Shown: positions 31,960 through 43,300 of the stretch, in pieces | How the letters are laid out: each line of letters opens with the position of its first letter | Position numbering within the stretch: the stretch's first letter is position 1 | NCBI GenBank assembly: GCA_963576725.1 | Contig: OY755244.1 | Location: 78,305,620 to 78,369,619 of the forward strand | Reading direction: 5' to 3' | Origin: Azorinus chamasolen | Taxonomy: Eukaryota > Mollusca > Bivalvia > Cardiida > Solecurtidae | Length of the DNA stretch: 64,000 nucleotides | Translations under genes and position numbers: made by a program | Notes under the pieces: generated by a model | What the model saw: the letters and a program-made list of their open reading frames with translations, nothing else | Database searches by the model: none | Told to the model about the DNA's origin: nothing

Positions 31960-32393
31960 AAAGACCTAGAAAAAAAATTACAGCATCTTTACGTTCGGAT
32001 TGGGGGGCTCGATATACCGAGGGCCGATTTACCAGTCAAAAACAATAAAATAAAAGCAATAAACTGCTAATTTGTTTTACCAACGGATGAAATAGTACCA
32101 CAGAACCATTCCCACGAAATATTTACAAGAGACATGCTCTGGGGAAAAAAATACAGCATCTTTACGCTCAGATGGAGGTGGGGCTAATGTCCGGGTCGAT
32201 TTACCAATAAAAAAATAAATAAAACATAAGCAGTAAACTCCCAATTTTTTTTACCAACATGTGAAATAGTACCACAAAATCAATCCCACGAAATATTTAC
32301 AGGATGCATGCTCTAGGAAAAAAGATATAACATCTTTACGTATACGTTACGTATACGTTACTGTTTTTAGGCACACCCCATATGAGGTACGGT
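31960..32393 (-). repeat. Right arm of a 17 kb inverted repeat
   Basis: Reverse complement of the 15.4-15.8 kb arm, including the CGTTACGTATACGTTACT motif at its outer end (to 32,364) and both sub-repeats. The arms enclose the gypsy element, the LINE ORF1 and the (GTA)n tracts. Confidence 0.85.
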
Positions 32394-33019
32394 ATTTTGA
32401 AAACGCTGTTTGTAAATCATGAATTGAGGAGTTTAATAGAAATCAAAAGTAACGTGAGCAAATCTTTAGTTAAACGAGTACAGAACACCAGTAAGCGACA
32501 CGAGTTCCAGGGGACGTAATACTAAAAGTACGAAACATCTACGGTACGAAACCTCGGTAGTTCAATATGACTTAAGAAATTCTTTAATTGCTAAACAGTT
32601 AAGAGACTCTATGACAGCGAAGATGACAAGTTGTAGAAGGTATGTATATTCGTTAGCAGACAGTTCTCTAAATTTATTTGTATATACTATATGTGCCGAC
32701 ATTGGAAATGTGACAAGAAAAGCTGATTACAGTTTTTACGCTTATATATGATTAATTGCAATTACGCACCCTAACCCTATCGTACTATTATTTGATAATT
32801 TCGTGATAATATGCTTATTCTATTATCAGGCTTGAGATTATGAAAACTTTGACATTGAAATGTACTGTTATTAATTAGATTATCTTATATAACTGCATGC
32901 AAAGCATGATCTAGTAGTTTTTGCATTACTTGTAATTTAATACTGTACTTTAAAGTTTAAATACTCCACATCGAGTAGTTTCAGTTTGGCGGCAACCATC
33001 ACAAAATATACGTGCCCAT
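32394..33019. other. No gene seen
   Basis: AT-rich sequence just outside the 17 kb inverted repeat. No element, exon or RNA recognised. Confidence 0.5.
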
Positions 33020-33385
33020 CTTAACATGGATGAGAGTCTTAGATAATGTGTTATCAGATACTTAGATAACATGTTATTATAGATCTTTAGATAACATGTT
33101 ATTATACTAATAACAGATAATTAGATAACATGTTATTAGAGCTTTAGATAACATGTTATTAGACTAATAACAGCTCAACTTAGATAACACATTATCAGAG
33201 CTTTAGATAACATGTTATTAGAAACTTAGATAATATCAGAGACCAATATTACGGGGATTGGTAGCTTGTTCTTTGCTTATATTGATTTCCTGAAATCACG
33301 CGCATGCCGAAGACTTTATGTCTCTGATAATATCTAATCAGAGACTGAAGATAATGTGTTACCAAGAGCCTTCTAAGATAACATG
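33020..33385. repeat. Palindromic 'ttagataacatgttatta' tandem repeats
   Basis: About nine copies of a ~20 bp self-complementary unit centred on ACATGT, spaced 25-35 bp, the outer ones as 'gataatgtgttat'. Near 33,230-33,345 two arms 'agataatatcagaga' and 'ctctgataatatct' face each other. Confidence 0.85.
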
Positions 33386-33470
33386 TTAACAATATATATG
33401 AACCTACATTCATACATAATTAAGTGTCAGCATACAAATTTTTACAGATAATATTCTTTTTAGATCTACT

Positions 33471-33686
33471 TTAACCCTTTCCTCCATAAATACACCTTCT
33501 ATGCCTCTGTAAAAGTCATTTTATGAAACCATTGTGATAAATAGAGCATTTGCTCTATTTATCACAATGGTTTCAACCTACAAAATCCTTTAAAAATTAA
33601 CTTTTCTCTAATTAAGTTAATGCTCCTTTTCGGTAGATTTATTCAAAATGGTTGGATCTAAAAATAGCTTATGGGGGAAAGGGTTA
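33471..33686. mobile_element. Family B MITE with a family A-like left end
   Basis: Left TTAACCCTTTCCTCCATAAA resembles family A1; from 'ctctgtaaaagtcattttat' on it is family B. Core shortened to 'gcatttgctctatttatc'. TTAA at both ends. Confidence 0.83.
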
Positions 33687-33808
33687 ATAAAAATGTATGT
33701 AAACACTTACATAGCTAATTTGAAAATGATGTTTGCATGCTCACCACCTGTTATATGAGATCCTGAGAAAAAGTAGTTGATGTAACACCGGATTATGATA
33801 CTGTACAG

Positions 33809-34063
33809 TTAACCCTTCTCTTGCTGAATTCTAAAACACATTTCTCCTTCTTTACCCATGCCCTGTTGTATATATAAATTACATATATCTTCACTGTGTA
33901 CAAGTATTTCGCTGTGCAATCACTGCTGTGGGGTGCACTGGTTGCACAATCAACTTGTATATAGTGCAGACCCAGATGAGACAGCTCCTGCAGGAGCTGT
34001 CTAATCTGGGTCTTCACTATTTACAGGTAGCTATATTGATGCGAATAGCAAGCGAAGGGTTAA
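33809..34063. mobile_element. Family G MITE, copy 2 (reverse orientation)
   Basis: TTAACCCTTCTCTTGCTG to AGCGAAGGGTTAA; hairpin 'gacagctcctgcaggagctg'. The terminal TTAA is shared with a decayed family F element running to ~34,180. Confidence 0.9.
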
Positions 34064-34284
34064 CCTTTAGTCTGCTATGGGCAAATCCATGATAGCATTA
34101 CAAACTTCTGATCCAGATATATATGATGCATAATAGTAACTCGATATCTCATCAGGATCCAAACTGGTTTACAATCTTATAATATGTGTTTGTAATGGAA
34201 CAATATCTGCTTTGAAATCTGACTTAGGAGACATAGTCTATGAAACAGCAGGCTAATTGTTTAACATGTTCTAACCTGTACCAC

Positions 34285-34478
34285 GGAGGTCCAGATAAAA
34301 TGTGTGAATTAAAACATTTTCAAGAATAGCTCCTTTGTTTCTCAACCAAACCCTATACTATGACCACTCTTTAGAATTGTGTCCTCGAGACGATTCTAAA
34401 GAGTGGTCACAGTATACGGTTTAGTGGAGAAATTAGGATTTAAGTATTTGGGTACGCACTTTATTCTGTAGCTCTGTA
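34285..34478. mobile_element. Family D MITE
   Basis: 'ggaggtccagataaaatgtg' to 'attctgtagctctgt'; core hairpin of 'gaccactctttagaattg' and its inverse. Confidence 0.85.
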
Positions 34479-34532
34479 CCACATTTTTTTTTCATCTAGA
34501 ACTTGACTTGTTTCTGTCTTATTAGTGAGTCA

Positions 34533-34866
34533 TTAACTCCTTTACTCAATAAATGTGCCTTTCTATGCCTTTTCAAACAGAGCAGAGTGAGACCCAGATG
34601 AGATCAGACGGTTCCTACAGGAGTCGTCTGATCAGGGTCTGCTCTATTTCGAGGGCTTGGTTCAAAACTATTGTAACTCCTTCACATAGTTTTGCACCAA
34701 GCCCTCAATTTGCCTATAAATATATATAGACCTAATTCTGCAGTTTTTGTCAAAGAAAAAAGTTTTTGTGTTCATAATTATGTCATTATGAAAATTAATG
34801 TACATGTAATTTAATATTCGTGATGTCATTATTTCTTACATGAATATTCATGGAGTAAAGGGTTCA
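34533..34866. mobile_element. Family A MITE with nested hairpin J
   Basis: Left TTAACTCCTTTACTCAATAA, core 'gacggttcctacaggagtcg', right 'tggagtaaagggtt'. At 34,648-34,712 a J hairpin ('cgagggcttggttcaaaact') splits the ctctgtttgc arm. Confidence 0.83.
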
Positions 34867-34875
34867 GTTAGTAAG

Positions 34876-35615
34876 CTAGCTTTGTGATAATTACCATAAG
34901 GTGGTATGCTAGCCTTGTGATGGTTACCATAAGTTGGAAACGTCAGCTAACCTTGTGATGGTTACCATAAGTTCGTATGCTAGCCTTGCGATGGTTACCA
35001 TAAGTTGGTAACATAAGCTAGCCTTGTGATGGTTACCATAAGTTGGTATGCTAGCCTTGTGATGGTTACCATAAGTTGGTAACGTCAGCTAGCCTTGTGA
35101 TGGTTACCATAAGTTGGTAATGTCAGCTAGCCTTGTGATGGTTACCATAAGTTGTTAACATAAGCTAGTCTTGTGATTGTTGCCATAAGTTGGTAAGCTA
35201 GCCTTGTGATGGTTACCATAAGTTGTTAACATAAGCTAGCCTTGTGATGGTTACCATAAGTTGGTAACGTCAGCTAGCCTTGTGATGGTTACCATAAGTT
35301 GGTAACGTCAGCTAGCCTTGTGATGGTTGCCATAAGTTGGTATGCTAGCCTTGTCATGGTTACCATAAGTTGGTAACGTCAGCTAGCCTTGTGATGGTTA
35401 CCATAAGTTGGTAACGTCAGCTAGCCTTGTGATGGTTGCCATAAGTTGGTATGCTAGCCTTGTGATGGTTACCATAAGTTGTTAACATAAGCTAGCCTTG
35501 TGATGGTTACCATAAGTTGGTATGCTAGCCTAGTGATGGTTACCATGAGTTGATTAGCTAGCTTGTTATCATAAGTTGGTATGCTAGCTGGTTACCATAA
35601 CTTGGTATGCTAGCA
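34876..35615 (+). repeat. ~37 bp minisatellite, about 20 copies
   Basis: Unit 'gctagccttgtgatggttac' plus 'cataagttggta', followed by either 'tgcta', 'acgtca' or 'acataa' before the next GCTAGC. The three spacer types alternate in a higher-order pattern. Degenerates after 35,540. Confidence 0.96.
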
Positions 35616-35658
35616 TTGTGGTAGTTGCTATTATACAGTGTATTTATCTTGATATTGT

Positions 35659-36103
35659 TTAACCCTTATCTCCATAAATACACCTTTGAAAACAGAGTAG
35701 ACCCAGATTAGACGGCTCTGTTTGCTAATGGAATAATATAGACCAGATTCTATAGTTTCTACTTTGGCAAAAATGTAATGAGCAAATATGCCATTTTAAA
35801 AATTAATCTAATTGATATTCATGATGTCATCATGTCTTACATGGATATTCATAGTTTCTATGCCTTTGAAAACAGAGTAGACCCAGATCAGAGGGCTCCT
35901 GTAGGGAGGGTCTGCTCTGTTTGCTTATGAAATTATATTGATCTGATTCTATAGGTTTGGCATTTCCAAAGTCCTTGTGTTCATTAAAATTGCCATTCTA
36001 ATAATATAGAAATGATTCAGCAGTTCCTGCCATGATTAAATTTCTTTTTTTCATAATGCCATTATAGAAATACAGTTCATTAATATTCATATATCTATTA
36101 ATT
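35659..36103. mobile_element. Two fused family A MITEs
   Basis: The first has TTAACCC and 'cagattagacggctctgttt' with a collapsed core. It runs at ~35,852 into a second copy starting mid-arm ('tttctatgcctttgaaaaca', core 'gggctcctgtaggg'), so one end of each is missing. Confidence 0.75.
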
Positions 36104-36216
36104 CAACGCTCCTATAGGAGCGTTCTGTTTTACTTTCTCCTTGCTTTAAGCAACCACCTGCCCAAAATACCAATTAATTAACACAATTTAGTGGTCATTA
36201 TAGAGAGGTTTTACTG
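36104..36216. mobile_element. Right half of a family C MITE
   Basis: 'caacgctcctataggagcgt' then the usual right arm to 'gagaggttttactg'-TA. Broken exactly at the central palindrome and fused to a family A end. Confidence 0.82.
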
Positions 36217-36233
36217 TATATATATATATTGTA

Positions 36234-36385
36234 GACCCTGTTATAAGCGACCATCAAAAAAGTCTAATTATGGGTCTGTAAATTACTGAGGCAGGTGGTA
36301 GCTTAATGCAGGTGAAAAGTAATGTAGAAAGCTCCTGCAGGAGCCCCATCAGAAGTATGAGCAGGGTCTACGTTATTTGTTGTAC
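36234..36385. mobile_element. Family H fragment
   Basis: 'gcaggtggtagcttaatgca' and 'gaaagctcctgcaggagccc'; then the sequence switches to a family A/G-like arm 'gcagggtctacg'. Confidence 0.6.
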
Positions 36386-36403
36386 ATATACTGGTAGTTT
36401 TAA

Positions 36404-36643
36404 TTAACCCTGTGCTTGAAAATCCCACCACCTTTGCAAATTAACAGACCCAGATCAGACAGCTCATGTAGGAGCTTTCTAATCAGGATCTGCTGTTTTC
36501 TAATTTAATACTACAAATATGATTCTACAGCATCTGCCATGGCAAAGCTTTCCTGGTTTCATGTGTCACGATGAAAATTAACTTAATAGGTTTATTCACA
36601 AAGCCATAAATTCTTACATGAATATTCATGAAGTAAAGAGTTA
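36404..36643. mobile_element. Family A MITE
   Basis: TTAACCC start, core 'gacagctcatgtaggagctt', right end 'gaagtaaagagtta'. Confidence 0.83.
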
Positions 36644-36669
36644 TGATTATCCAATGGTAAGGCAATGAC

Positions 36670-36919
36670 TTATCCTTTACTCCATCAATACGCCTTTCTA
36701 TGCCTTTGCAAATAGAGTAGACTTAGATCAGACAGCTCCTTTAGGATCTGTCTGATCTGGGTCTGCTTTGTTTGCTTATGAAATAATATAGATATGATTC
36801 TACAGTTTCTGCTATAGCCATAACTTTCTGTGTTTATGTGCTATGATGATAAATCAATCTTATTAACATTCATGATGTTATTATTTCTTACATGAATACT
36901 CATGTAGGAAAGCGTTTTT
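36670..36919. mobile_element. Family A MITE
   Basis: 'ttatcctttactccatcaat', core 'gacagctcctttaggatctg', right end 'catgtaggaaagcg'. Confidence 0.83.
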
Positions 36920-36948
36920 ACAAACTGGTGGAAAAGTGGAGTTTGGTG

Positions 36949-37198
36949 TTAACCCTTCGCTTGCTATTCACATCAATATACCTACCTGTAAATAGTGAAG
37001 ACCCAGATGAGACAGCTCCTGCAGGAGCTGTCTCATCAGGGTCTGCACTATTTACAAGTTGATTGTGCAACCAGTGCACCCCACAGCAGTGACTGCACAG
37101 CGAAATACTTGTACACAGTGAAGATATATGTAATTATACAACAGGGCAAATGTAAAGAAGGCGAAATGTATTTTAAAATTCAGCAAGCGAAGGGTTAA
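36949..37198. mobile_element. Family G MITE, copy 3, just upstream of HDAC exon 1
   Basis: TTAACCCTTCGCTTGCT to GCAAGCGAAGGGTTAA, hairpin 'cagctcctgcaggagctg'. Its end is ~50 bp from the exon 1 acceptor. Confidence 0.92.
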
Positions 37199-37250
37199 AA
37201 TGATATGTAAGGTATATACAGTAACCATATAGCCTACATTTTTTTCCAGC

Positions 37251-37394
37251 ATGACAGGACTTGTTTATGATGAGCGACTAAGCCGACATTACAATCCATG
37301 GGTTGATGATTATACAGAAAAACCAGAAAGAGTCACACAGCCTTATGAAGTTTGTGACAAATACAAACTGGTGGACAGATGCCATAGAGTGCCT
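37251..37394 (+). CDS. HDAC exon 1 (first coding exon)
   Basis: Encodes residues 1-48, from [17 protein letters not shown] to CHRVP. The acceptor is a pyrimidine tract ending ttccag at 37249; the donor is gtgagt at 37395. Phase 0 at the 3' end. Contains the conserved KPERV (usual RPERL). The spacing from W17 to PER is seven residues, as in HDAC6, not nine as in HDAC10 proteins that carry the PEACE insertion. Confidence 0.93.
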
Positions 37395-40300
37395 GTGAGT
37401 AGCACTTATGTTTTTTTCTGGTGTAATGCTTATGTTGGATATTTATTACACATAAGCCTTTCCCTCTTATACACACTTTTTCACACCTTTGTAAACAGAG
37501 TGGACCAAGATCAGACAGCTCTATAGGAGCAGTCTGATCAGTGTCTGCTCTGTTTTCTTATGAAATTACAATAGACCAAACTCTACAGTTTCTACCAATA
37601 CCAAAAAATGTCATTATAAAAATTCAGCTAATAAGTATTCATGATGTCATTATTCCTCAATACATGAATATTAACCCATTACCTCATAGGCTATTTTTAG
37701 ATCCAACCACTTTGAATAAATCTACCGAAAAGGAGCATTTATTAGAGAAAAGGATTTTTTTTTAGAATTTTGTAGTTTGAAACCATTGTGATAAATAGAG
37801 CATTTGCTTCTATAGGAGCAAATGCTCTATTTATCACAATGTTTTCACAAAGTGACTTTTACAGAGTTGTCAAAAGTCGTCTATATGAGGGAATGGATTA
37901 AACAGGGATAGGGTTAACTTAATTAATGATATCTCGAAAATAGAGCAGGCCAGGGTAATAATTCTTCTGAATTCCGTGTTACACATTCTGTTCTCTTCTA
38001 AATTCTATACTCTAAATATGGTTTACTGATTGTCTTCAAAATTGCTTGTTAAATATTATTCTGTTTATCTCTAAAGTAACCTATTCATGTTTGAAACATA
38101 AATTGAATTTCATTCCGTAAGTCATGGTTTTGGTATGAAACACTTTTTGAGGACATCATTGAGCTCGCATACGATGTTACATATATATTCTGTTTTTCTT
38201 CTTAATTTCATGTGATACATACATTACACATATATATTGTTTTTAATGCACAGTGTAGAGAAGCCACAAAGGTAGAAATGCTTTGGAAGCATTCCCCAGA
38301 GTATGTCCAGAAACTGGAGGATACACAGCACAAAACTGAAGAAGAGCTCAAACAAATGTCCACCCAATATGACTATATTTACTTTCATCAGGTAAAAAAT
38401 GCTCCGTATATATTTTTATGTCCCCGTTGATGATAATAAGGGGGACATTATGTTTAGCACTTGTCCGTCCATCCGTCTGTCTGTCCATCTGTCTGTGTGT
38501 CACGCTTGTAAGTGCAGTTGGTTGTCACAGTTTTATCATTGTCAAGCATCACCACATGAGCATGTGTTTTACAGACACAGTTCGCTAGTTTTTTCATACC
38601 GTTACACAGTACATGTATATAAGGTGGCAGTCCTTTTATTTTTAAAACTTTACCATTATTAGGTACTGGTACATTTGTGGCATTATCATGTGCAGAATGT
38701 GTCTTTGTCACGCTTTTTGCCATATTAAACCTTTATTTTATGAATATTCATTGTAAGAAATAATGATAATGAATATATGAAATAGATGAATTTTCTTAAA
38801 AAAGATCTTGGCAGAAACTGCATACCCAGACCTATATTATTTTATAAGCTAACAAAGCAGACTCTGATCAGACAGCTGCTGCAGGGGCTGTCTGATTTAG
38901 GTTTAGTCTGTTTACAAAGGCATTAAAAGGCATCACTATCTGGAAAAGGGTTGAATTATTTGACTCAAGTTGTAAATTACATAGAGATTAATTTTTGCAT
39001 GCAGGATCCAGGCTTTATCTTAAAGGTCAATGTTAAAATTAGAATAGCTTCATGAATGTATCTAGGATCAGAGCTACAGATAAAGGTGTATACTCAAATA
39101 CTAAAATCATCATCTCTCCATGAAACCCTATACTGTGACCACTCTTTAGAATCGTCTCAAAGAGAGTGGTCACAGTATAGGGTTTGGTGGAGAAATGAAA
39201 GAGTTATTCTTGAAAACATGTCTATTTACGCATCTTATCTGGAGCTCTGTAGTATATTGTCTTACTAATACACAAGTATTCTGAATCGTCTATCGTCTGA
39301 ATAATCGTTTGAATGCTGTATATTCAAAGGGGAATGACACATCAGTATTTAATGACAGAGTTCATTCAGTATGAAAGGGTTAAAATGATAGGAGCCTCTC
39401 TGATCTTGGTCTACACTGTTTGAAAATGCTTTAAACCCCCCACCCCCCCATCAGAGAGGTGGGGGACATATTGTTTTTGCTCTGTCTGTCTGCCTGTTGG
39501 TTGGTTGGTTTATATAGGAGCAAATGCTCTATTTATCACTGGTTTCTAACTACAATTTCTAAATTTTCCGTTTCTCCAATTAATGCTTCTTTTCGGTAGA
39601 TTAATTCAAAGAGGTTGTATTTGAAAAGTCTATGAGGTAATGGGTTAAATTGATTTACCGTAATCCAGCAAGAACATTTAACCCTAAAGAATGGTTACAG
39701 CATAGGTTTTGGGCTAGAAATAACAAAGTTAGTACAATGTATTTGACAAACAGTGGAACCTCTCTATTGTGTCCACTTTAAAAATAAACAGTGATTTTAA
39801 AAGCAGATGGTCCCTTAACCCTTTCCTCCATAAATACGCCTTTCTACGCCTCTATAAAAATCACTTTATGAAACCACTGTGATAGATTGAGCATTTGGTC
39901 CACAGGGGTTTCAAAACTGCACAATTCTGAAAATTTCCTTTCCTCTAGTAAATGCTCCTTTTTGGTAGATTTAATGAAAGAGGTTGGATAAAAAAATAGC
40001 CTATGCGGGAATGGGTTAATGCAGGGCAAAAGTAATTCAGAATTTTTTAGAGTATTGTATTTAATTCAAATATTTAGTGTAGGTAGGGTACCAATCATAT
40101 AATGTTCTGCAAATTATGGTTGTATGGGTGCTGTTTTTTATCAATTTTTGTATCTGTTTCAGTGTTCATATGAAAATGCAAAACTGGCCTTGGGAGGCAC
40201 TCTGGATCTAGTTAATGCAGTTTTGAAAGATGAGGTAAGTATGTACATGTATTCTTTCAATTATTGATTAGAAGAGGTAATATTTTCCAAACTATTAGGA

Positions 40301-43300
40301 GGAAGTTCTATATATAGAGAGGATAATCAACTTCATTTGGTTTAAAATGAAAATATGTCACAAGTGGACTGTTATCTGATTTAAAACCAAGTTTGAAGAT
40401 TTTTTTAACCCTTTCCTTCATATAAACATGTTTTCAGGCATTTGCAAACAGAGTAGACCCAGATGAGACGGCTCCTATAGGAGCCGTCTGATCATGGTCT
40501 GCTCTGTTTGCTAGTAGAATTTGAAAGATCTGTTTCTTTACTTTCTAAAATGGCTACAATGGTATGCCTTCCATATTTCATTATAACTATTTTGTCCATG
40601 AATATTCAATAGATATTGAAGTCAGGTCGGTGGTTTTGATCCCTTGCACTGCTTTGCAGCGAATGAGATTAGCCGAAATCATCTTCCTAATATCATCCCT
40701 CATCATCATGTCATCTCATTCATCGGCGCTATATGACCTATTCAATGTCGCAGTGCCGTAAAACCAAACTCACTCACTCACTGAATAGATATTGAAATTT
40801 GGAATATATATATATAGAATAGGGAAAGGGTTAAACAGATAGCAACTCATTCTTGTGACATAATTTACTTTAAAAAGTTGATTGTTCTGTTTATTATATA
40901 CATATTGATGAGTTTTATAGAAAAAGACAAATTCTAAGGGGAAAAAAAGATGTCACCTGAAGTGATATCATCACAAGGGAGGATACATAAGAATTACGAT
41001 GCTAATAGTTTGGAAGTTCAGCTGTATTTTGGTGAGTTAGAAAAGTTGTTAAATGCGAGCCTTTGCGAGCATTTAACTTCTTTTCTGACGAGCCAAAATA
41101 CAGCTGAACTTCCAAACTACTAGCATAGTAATTCATTTATCATGCAACTCTAAGAAAAATGGAGAAAATGAAGAAAAAGAAAGATTGCTAAAGCGATTTC
41201 GTCCCCTGAATGAAAATACATGCAAGTACTATTTACATGACGTCATGTTGGCATGCAGTGACGTCATTGACTTTTACAACATAAACAAACTTGATTTAAT
41301 CCTTTTATATTGAAAAATAGTTGAGACAAAGGTGAGCAAATGTGTTAATTTAATGTTTATGTTTAATTATGTCTTTTTCATCCTTCTGTTTTCCTCCTAC
41401 TGGCTGAACGAAACTTGCATTCCAATGGGGTCAGTACACATGCACTATACCTCACAACATACAGCGTCGACGTGGAAAATATTATGCTAGTAGGAAGTGA
41501 CTGTATTTGGTGACGTTGCATGATAAAATGGTTTCAAAAAAGTGGCATTTACAGAGGCATTGAAAGGCGTCAGTAAGAGGGAATGGGTTAACTCTTTGCA
41601 AGCTAGCGGTGAAACCGTGATTACCTATGCAAACAATTTGGATCCAGATGAGACGCCGCATAATGCGGCGTCTCATCAGGATCCAAACTGTTTGTCACCT
41701 TGACCATATTTTTTGCAAAGAAATGAGAGAAATTTTATTTTTAGAATTGAAGCAGACGACAATTGTTGCAGACGAAAAATTACTAAGCGTGCAAAGAGTT
41801 AATAAAAAATGATGTAAAAAGTTCCTATTGTAAACTTTTATCAGCTTCCACCTGTTATTAAAACTATAACAAGACTTCTTTGAGTGACAGGGGGTATATA
41901 GCAGTCAGTGTGTCGGTTGGTCTGTCTGTCTGCCCGTGGCATGTGTGTCCGTGGTCTGTCTGCCCGTGGCATGTGTGTCCGTGGTCTGTCTGTCCGTGGC
42001 ATGTGTGTCCGTGGTCTATCTGTCCTTGGCATGTCTGTCTGTGGCAGATTTGCGATCAAGGCAGCTGAGCAGGGGTATTCCATCACCTTTAGTGATAGAT
42101 CTAGTGTCTGTGTGTAGTTAGGCTTTAGTTTTGTTAGAAAACAAATTTCTGTCTTGTCAAACTTTATCTTGCTTGGCACATAGAATGTAACAAGGAATGA
42201 TTGGGTTTCGGTAGGTGCAGAATGGTTTAGCGATAATCAGACCACCGGGTCATCATGCCATGTTCCAGGAGAGCTGTGGATACTGTTACATGAATAATGT
42301 GGCAACCGCAGCACAAATGGCATTGGACCAATATGGACTGGAAAGGTAAGATTGTGTAGGGTGTTATCTAGTACATGTATTAGTAATTGTTCTTTTTAAC
42401 CCTGTACTACATAAACATTCATGGCAGACTCCACCCATTATGAACACCAATTAATTAATTATTTTTTGTTGCAAGCAATTCACTTGTTTGTGTGCCTATT
42501 ATAAACATTCTGTTAATCAGTGTTCATGATGTAACAGTTATTATTTCTTGCATGAATATTCATCAGGTAAAGGATTTAAACGGTATACATGTAACTAGTC
42601 CCTAAAACAGTTACTCTATTGACCTGGCCTATATGATATTGACCAGGTCCATAGACTGGGATTTTATAAAACAGTTACTGTATGATAATGCAGTGGTCCA
42701 GATAAGATGCATAATTTTAAACATTTTCAAGCATAGCTCCTTCATTTCTCCACCAAACCCTATACTATGACCACTCGTTAGAATCGTCTCGAAGAGATGA
42801 TTCTAAAGAGTGGTCACAGTATAGGGTTTGGTGGAGAAATGACGATTTTAGTTATCTGTAGCTCTGATAATGGTTTTGAATGTCACACTCCATTGACCTG
42901 GCTTGCATATATATGATACTGGTGAATACTGCAGTTGATCATCATGCCAATATGATGTTGACCAGATCCATAAGACTGGGCTGTTCACCTCATCATCGTA
43001 CAGTAACTATAAAGTTATGGTAAGAATTTACTTATAGTACAGTAAATATTGTCTATAGTAACCACTAGAATTAGGTCAAAATTCTGGGTTGTATAACATG
43101 CTGTAGCTTAATGCAAGATGAAAGTTATGCAGAAAGCTCCTTTCATCCTGCATTAAGCAACCATCTGCTCTTATCGACCTCCATATCTATACATTATACA
43201 GTAAACCCATTCTATAACGGCCACTAAATTACATCAAATATTTTGTGTAAAAGGCAGACAATTTAGTGGCCATTATAGAGAGGTTTTACTGTATGGTCAC

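Noticed and set aside
15441..32393. Maverick/Polinton identity for the 17 kb inverted-repeat interval
   Set aside because: No protein-primed DNA polymerase, packaging ATPase, capsid or protease genes; the only integrase belongs to the gypsy Pol.
34876..35615. CRISPR-like array
   Set aside because: The 'spacers' are only three short recurring sequences and the genome is eukaryotic; it is a minisatellite.
41880..42179. Pro/Arg-rich and Cys/Val/Trp-rich repeat ORFs on both strands
   Set aside because: Produced by the 34 bp TGTCTG/CCGTGG tandem repeat in all frames.
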